Assembly (NCBI RefSeq): GCF_014650075.1
Contig: NZ_BMUG01000001.1
Coordinates: 820,710-884,709 of the forward strand
Direction of reading: 5' to 3'
DNA: 64,000 nt
From: Streptomyces microflavus
Lineage (GTDB): Bacteria; Actinomycetota; Actinomycetes; Streptomycetales; Streptomycetaceae
Position 1 is the first letter of the stretch. Every line of letters starts with the position of its first letter. Shown piece by piece: positions 60,784 through 64,000 of this stretch. The notes beneath the pieces were generated by a model. It did not search any database, was not told where the DNA came from, and saw only the letters and a program-made list of their open reading frames with translations. Made by a program: the position numbers and the translations under genes.

Positions 60784-61530
60784 ATGGGCGCCGATTCCGG
60801 CCGTTTCCGCGGCACAGAGAGCAGGATCTCCCAGTGGCTGCGGCGACGTCCCAAATCACCGGGGGCCGAAGCCGACGGCACGGCCCGGGTGGAGCTGCTC
60901 CTGGCGGTCGCCGACGCGGGCATGCCCATCGCCCCCGCCGCCCACCCCCTCGGATACCGATGTTCGTGCGAGCGCATCGGCTGTCCCACCCCCGCCCGGC
61001 ACCCCATCTCCTTCGCCTGGCAGACGCAGTCGACCACCGACCGCCCCCAGATCGAGCGCTGGGCCGCCAGCCAGCCGCTGGCCAACTTCATCACCGCGAC
61101 CGGCATGATCCACGATGTGCTGGACGTCCCGCTCACCGCCGGCCGCAGCGCCCTGGAGCGTCTTCTCGCGGCGGGTATCGACGTCGGCCCGGTCGCCCAG
61201 TCCGGCGAGGACCGGATGCTCTTCTTCACCGCGACCCGGGGCACCCCCGAGGACGAGGACGAGTGGTGGCCCTGCGAGCTGGACTGCCACCCCGAGACCA
61301 TGGACGCCCATCCGGGTCTGCGCTGGCACTGCCGCGGCAGCTACGTACTCCTGCCGCCCGCCCGGCTCCCCGGTGAACTCGACGTCCACTGGGTGCGGGG
61401 CCCCGAGCACGAGCTGCCCGACCCGCTGACCCTGCTGGAGACGCTCACCGAGGCCTGCGCGCGGTACGCGGGCAGCGCCGAGCAGAGCGAGCTGGACCAC
61501 GACTCGATCGCCTGGCCCTTGAGCCGCTGA
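60784..61530 (+). CDS. Bifunctional DNA primase/polymerase-like (Prim-Pol) domain protein, probably non-catalytic
   Basis: 248 residues from ATG 60784. It resembles the N-terminal Prim-Pol domain found in Streptomyces single-domain proteins: PIAPAAHPLGYRCSCERIGCPTPARHPISFAWQTQSTTDRPQIERWAAS (about 43-92), with a Cys cluster usual for the family. The position where active Prim-Pol enzymes carry an acidic D-x-D motif reads DVLDVP, so one metal ligand seems missing. There is no helicase domain. Such stand-alone proteins in Streptomyces are not tied to plasmid replication. The role is unknown and may be regulatory or structural. Confidence 0.78.
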   Translation: MGADSGRFRGTESRISQWLRRRPKSPGAEADGTARVELLLAVADAGMPIAPAAHPLGYRCSCERIGCPTPARHPISFAWQTQSTTDRPQIERWAASQPLANFITATGMIHDVLDVPLTAGRSALERLLAAGIDVGPVAQSGEDRMLFFTATRGTPEDEDEWWPCELDCHPETMDAHPGLRWHCRGSYVLLPPARLPGELDVHWVRGPEHELPDPLTLLETLTEACARYAGSAEQSELDHDSIAWPLSR

Positions 61531-61544
61531 GCTGTTACGAGAAG

Positions 61545-61577
61545 GGGGGAGGGGCCCGGGTTCCGGGCCCCTCCCCC
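61545..61577. terminator. Bidirectional hairpin terminator
   Basis: Perfect 15-bp GC-rich stem (61545-61559 with 61563-61577) and 3-nt loop, between the convergent Prim-Pol-like and lipoprotein genes. Confidence 0.88.
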
Positions 61578-61596
61578 TCCTGTCTCCCACTCTCTC

Positions 61597-62601
61597 CTAC
61601 TCGCCCTTGGCCGCGATCAGACCCGGCAGCCGGTTCAGCACCCGCACCCTGCCGCCGGATTCGGACGCCTGCCCGCGCGCGGGCACATGGGCCAGCTGGC
61701 TGGAGACCCGCTCCTTGGTCAGGCTGTTGGTCACCTCGCCGGTCATCAGCGCCTTCACATCCGCGTTGACCTCCGGCTTCAGCCCCTTCGCCGTGACCTG
61801 CCGCTCGAAGTGCTTGCTGCTGAAGAAGACCAGCGCGCCGCCGTCCTCGGTGCGCAGCCCGAGCGGCCCGAACCCGCCGCCGGTCAGCGGCTGGTCGATG
61901 TACTGGTAGGAGAACCCGGCCCGCCGGGTCGTGCGGCGCGTCTCGCGCCACACCGAGGTCGACGTGCCCGGGGCGAACACATCCGGGGTGCCCTTCTGCA
62001 GATACTCGGTGTACGCGATGCTCAAGTCGGCCGGAGACACGGTCAGTTCACCGTTCTGCGGCTCCACCGGCGTGGCGAGCCCGTCCTCGTCCAGGGTGAA
62101 CTCCGGTATCTGGGACGGCGCGACGACCCCGAGATAGGACGCCTTCCACAGCGCGTCGGGCCCGCTCCGTACGAACACCACCAGCCAGCGGTTGTCGAGC
62201 TTCCCGCCGTCCTCGTCCCGGTTGGAGTCGGTGTCCGCCAGGAACCAGCGCGGCCAGCCCGCCTTCTTCGGGATGATGTAGGTGGCGTCCGTCAACTTCA
62301 GCGGCTCGTGGGTCTTGTTGCCGCCCGGGCTGTACGTCTGCCGTGCCTTCAGCCCGGCCTGGTTGATCGCCCCGAGCGACCCCGTCACCCGGTCCGCGTC
62401 CAGCGCCGGATCGTACGCCTTGTCCGCCGCGTTGTAGGCGGCGGTGAAGTCCTTGAGGGCCTGGGCGGCCTCGGACTCCGTCGCCCCGGGCAGCACTTCC
62501 AGCTCACCGTGGACCGTCACACAGCCGCTCGCCGTCAGGCACAGCACTGTCGCCGCCGCGAGCCCCGCCGTCAGCCGACTCACCCTGAGGCCTCTCGTCA
62601 T
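61597..62601 (-). CDS. Secreted lipoprotein of unknown function
   Basis: 334 residues from ATG 62601. Signal TAGLAAATVLCLTASGC ends in lipobox TASGC (Cys 27). The mature part opens with a helical segment (ATESEAAQALKDFTAAYNAADKAYDPALD, about 40-68), followed by an NTF2-like or DUF8094-type alpha/beta domain with several Trp/Tyr residues (WPRWFLADTDS, NRWLVVFVRSGPDALWKASYLGVV, FSYQYIDQPLTGG). It is predicted to sit on the outer face of the membrane. The role is not known. Confidence 0.82.
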   Translation of the reverse strand: MTRGLRVSRLTAGLAAATVLCLTASGCVTVHGELEVLPGATESEAAQALKDFTAAYNAADKAYDPALDADRVTGSLGAINQAGLKARQTYSPGGNKTHEPLKLTDATYIIPKKAGWPRWFLADTDSNRDEDGGKLDNRWLVVFVRSGPDALWKASYLGVVAPSQIPEFTLDEDGLATPVEPQNGELTVSPADLSIAYTEYLQKGTPDVFAPGTSTSVWRETRRTTRRAGFSYQYIDQPLTGGGFGPLGLRTEDGGALVFFSSKHFERQVTAKGLKPEVNADVKALMTGEVTNSLTKERVSSQLAHVPARGQASESGGRVRVLNRLPGLIAAKGE

Positions 62602-62727
62602 CCGTTGCTCTGCGCCTTCTGATCCGTCGCCCGCACTGACCGTCGAAACCCTACCGGGCGGCGAACGGCGTGCGGGCGCGGACCGGATACAGCGCCCACA
62701 ACGTGACCTGGCCCCGGGACTTCGGGC

Positions 62728-63564
62728 TCAGGGGCGTACGGGGACGACCAGCGGCGTCCCCGTACGCGGATGCGGGAACACCTCCACCGGCTGCCGGTAC
62801 ACCTCGCCGAGCAGCTCCCCGTCGAAGATCTCCTGCGGCGGGCCCACCACCGCGATCCGCCCCTCGTGCAGCACGGCGACCCGGTCCGCGTACGCAGCGG
62901 CCAGCCCCAGATCGTGCAGGACCACCACCACGGCGTCCCCGGCGGCGGCCCGCTCCCGGCAGATCCGCAGCACCAGCTCCTGGTGGCGCAGGTCCAGGGC
63001 GGCCGTCGGCTCGTCCAGCAGCATCAGCGGGGCCCGCTGCGCCAGCACCCGGGCCAGCGCCACCCGGGCCCGCTCGCCGCCCGACAGTTCGGAGAACGGG
63101 CGGCCGGCGAACCGGGTCACCTCGGTGGCCGCCATCGCCGCCGCCACCGCCGTGTCGTCCTCGTCCTCCAGCTCCGTACCGGCCCAGGGCGCCCGCCCCA
63201 TCCGTACGACGTCCTCCACCGGGAACGGGAAGGAGAGCACGGCGGACTGCGGCAGCACCGAGCGGCGCAGGGCCAGTTCGGGCGCGGTCCAGGCGGCGGC
63301 CGGGCGGCCGCCGATCAGCACCTCGCCGCTCCCCGGGGCCAGATCGGCGGCGAGCGCGGCCAGGAGCGTCGACTTGCCGGCCCCGTTGGGCCCGACCAGC
63401 GCCACCACCTCGCCCGCGTGCGCGGTCAGGTCGATGGAGTCCAGCACCTGCCGCTGCCCCAGCCGGACCGAGAGCCCCACGGCCTCGACGGCGGGGGAGC
63501 CGGGGGCGACGGGCGAGGGCAGCTCCCGGGTGCGTACCGCGAACAGGTCTCTCAGCGTCCTCAT
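62728..63564 (-). CDS. hmuV: Heme/iron ABC transporter ATP-binding protein (HmuV-like)
   Basis: 278 residues from ATG 63564, overlapping the permease stop by ATGA. Walker A is GPNGAGKST, the Q-loop region SVLPQSAVLSFPFPVEDVVRMGR, the ABC signature LSGGERARVALARVLAQ, Walker B LMLLDEPTAALD, and the switch His VVVLHDLGLAAAYADRV. VEDVVRMGRAPW is typical of HmuV-type heme importers. It powers uptake through the adjacent FecCD permease. The binding protein and any iron box would be upstream, outside the window. Confidence 0.92.
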   Translation of the reverse strand: MRTLRDLFAVRTRELPSPVAPGSPAVEAVGLSVRLGQRQVLDSIDLTAHAGEVVALVGPNGAGKSTLLAALAADLAPGSGEVLIGGRPAAAWTAPELALRRSVLPQSAVLSFPFPVEDVVRMGRAPWAGTELEDEDDTAVAAAMAATEVTRFAGRPFSELSGGERARVALARVLAQRAPLMLLDEPTAALDLRHQELVLRICRERAAAGDAVVVVLHDLGLAAAYADRVAVLHEGRIAVVGPPQEIFDGELLGEVYRQPVEVFPHPRTGTPLVVPVRP

Positions 63565-64000
63565 GCCCAACCACCTTGCTTACGACGGGTCCTGCGCAGC
63601 AGCCAGAAGAAGAACGGGCTGCCGAAGAGCGCGGTGAGCACCCCGAGCGGCAGTTCGGCGGGGGCGGCCACGGTCCGGGCCGCGAGGTCGCCGGCCACCA
63701 GCACCAGGGCACCGCCGAGCGCGCTCCCGGGGATGAGGAAGCGGTGGCCGGGGCCGTTCGCCATCCGCAGCAGGTGCGGGACGAGCAGTCCGACGAACGA
63801 GATGATCCCGGCGACGGCGACCGCGGCGGCCGTCAGCAGCGCCACGACCAGGACCAGCAGGATGCGCAGCCGCTCGACGTCCACGCCCAGGTGGCGGGCG
63901 GGCCGTTCACCGAGGGCCAGCAGGTCCAGCTTGCGGGCGTAGAACGGGGCGATGAGCAGGCCGGCCAGGGCGCAGGGGAGTACGGCCAGCACCTTGGGCC
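63561..64000 (-). CDS. hmuU: Heme/iron ABC transporter permease (HmuU/FecCD family), 5' part outside window
   Basis: Only the C-terminal about 145 residues are visible; the reading frame continues past the window end. FecCD hallmarks are clear: LALGERPARHLGVDVERLR, the coupling-helix region, GIISFVGLLVPHLLRMANGPGHRFLIPGSALGGALVLVAGDLAART and the final ELPLGVLTALFGSPFFFWLL. The basic tail RRTRRKQGGWA precedes a stop that overlaps hmuV by 4 nt. It forms the membrane channel of the importer. Confidence 0.92.
   Translation of the reverse strand, partial: PKVLAVLPCALAGLLIAPFYARKLDLLALGERPARHLGVDVERLRILLVLVVALLTAAAVAVAGIISFVGLLVPHLLRMANGPGHRFLIPGSALGGALVLVAGDLAARTVAAPAELPLGVLTALFGSPFFFWLLRRTRRKQGGWA

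Noticed and set aside
1-64000. CRISPR arrays, tRNAs, transposases, prophage or plasmid origin
   Set aside because: No regularly spaced identical repeats, cloverleaf-like sequences, transposase motifs or integrase/attachment sites were seen on reading both strands; a tRNAscan or ISfinder search was not possible.

Overview
The window is high-GC actinobacterial chromosome, almost certainly Streptomyces. Evidence: strong G/C bias at third codon positions, many GTG/TTG starts, TetR/MFS pairs, Tat and lipoprotein signals typical of the genus, mycothiol- and F420-linked enzymes, an RNase HI/phosphatase fusion, and an actinobacterial RNase P RNA. I see no insertion sequence, prophage, tRNA, rRNA operon or CRISPR array. 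It reads as gene-dense core/near-core chromosome with one accessory toxin cassette at the left edge.

Layout. 1-5639 (minus): a three-gene overlapping cassette of an SseB-like protein, a helical WXG/ESX-type protein and a giant RHS/YD-repeat toxin whose toxic tip is cut by the window edge. 5737-9849: a KstR-type TetR repressor, divergent from a glycosyltransferase / methyltransferase / alpha-alpha-toroid enzyme operon, with a KstR-type operator between them. 9878-17160: small membrane and lipoproteins, a mycothiol-dependent isomerase-family enzyme, an F420-type oxidoreductase, a cell-wall amidase, a methyltransferase and an MFS exporter. 17426-23636: a nitrate-assimilation operon (transporter, molybdopterin nitrate reductase, two flavoprotein reductases). 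23667-31911: two further transcription units, each with a KstR-type box: tandem acyl-CoA dehydrogenase + SCP2-type thiolase, and MaoC hydratase + zinc alcohol dehydrogenase + short-chain dehydrogenase. Together they supply every step of a beta-oxidation turn of the steroid side-chain type.

31991-34816: a 57-residue protein and a large beta-propeller-like protein of unknown function, then an orphan siderophore-binding lipoprotein behind an iron box. 34922-38635: a compact housekeeping operon (Nif3-like, coiled-coil zinc ribbon with a CTG start, RNase HI-phosphatase, TauE-type membrane protein). 38667-43736: KDPG aldolase, YaaA, an RNB exoribonuclease, a probable MerR remnant, a Uma2 nuclease-fold protein and rnpB. 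43886-56409: acetyltransferases, a glycosyltransferase, an MFS/TetR divergent pair, PhzF, a lamin-tail secreted protein, SDR, a Tat-exported PhoD phosphatase, a Gfo/Idh/MocA oxidoreductase and a Bcr/CflA exporter. 56436-64000: lipoproteins, an Rsm22-type methyltransferase, dimethylarginine hydrolase, TetR, a primase-polymerase-like protein with a substituted catalytic motif, and the end of a heme/iron ABC transporter.

The strongest system-level signal is the local KstR regulon: the repressor plus three 14-bp boxes matching TnnAACnnGTTnnA in front of three operons within 23 kb. One of those operons (glycosyltransferase, methyltransferase, toroid enzyme) is not an obvious steroid-catabolism set and may be an undescribed branch of the regulon. 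The second is the RHS cassette with an unrecognised toxin tip. Many genes also look leaderless, with the start codon 6-8 nt after a TANNNT box.
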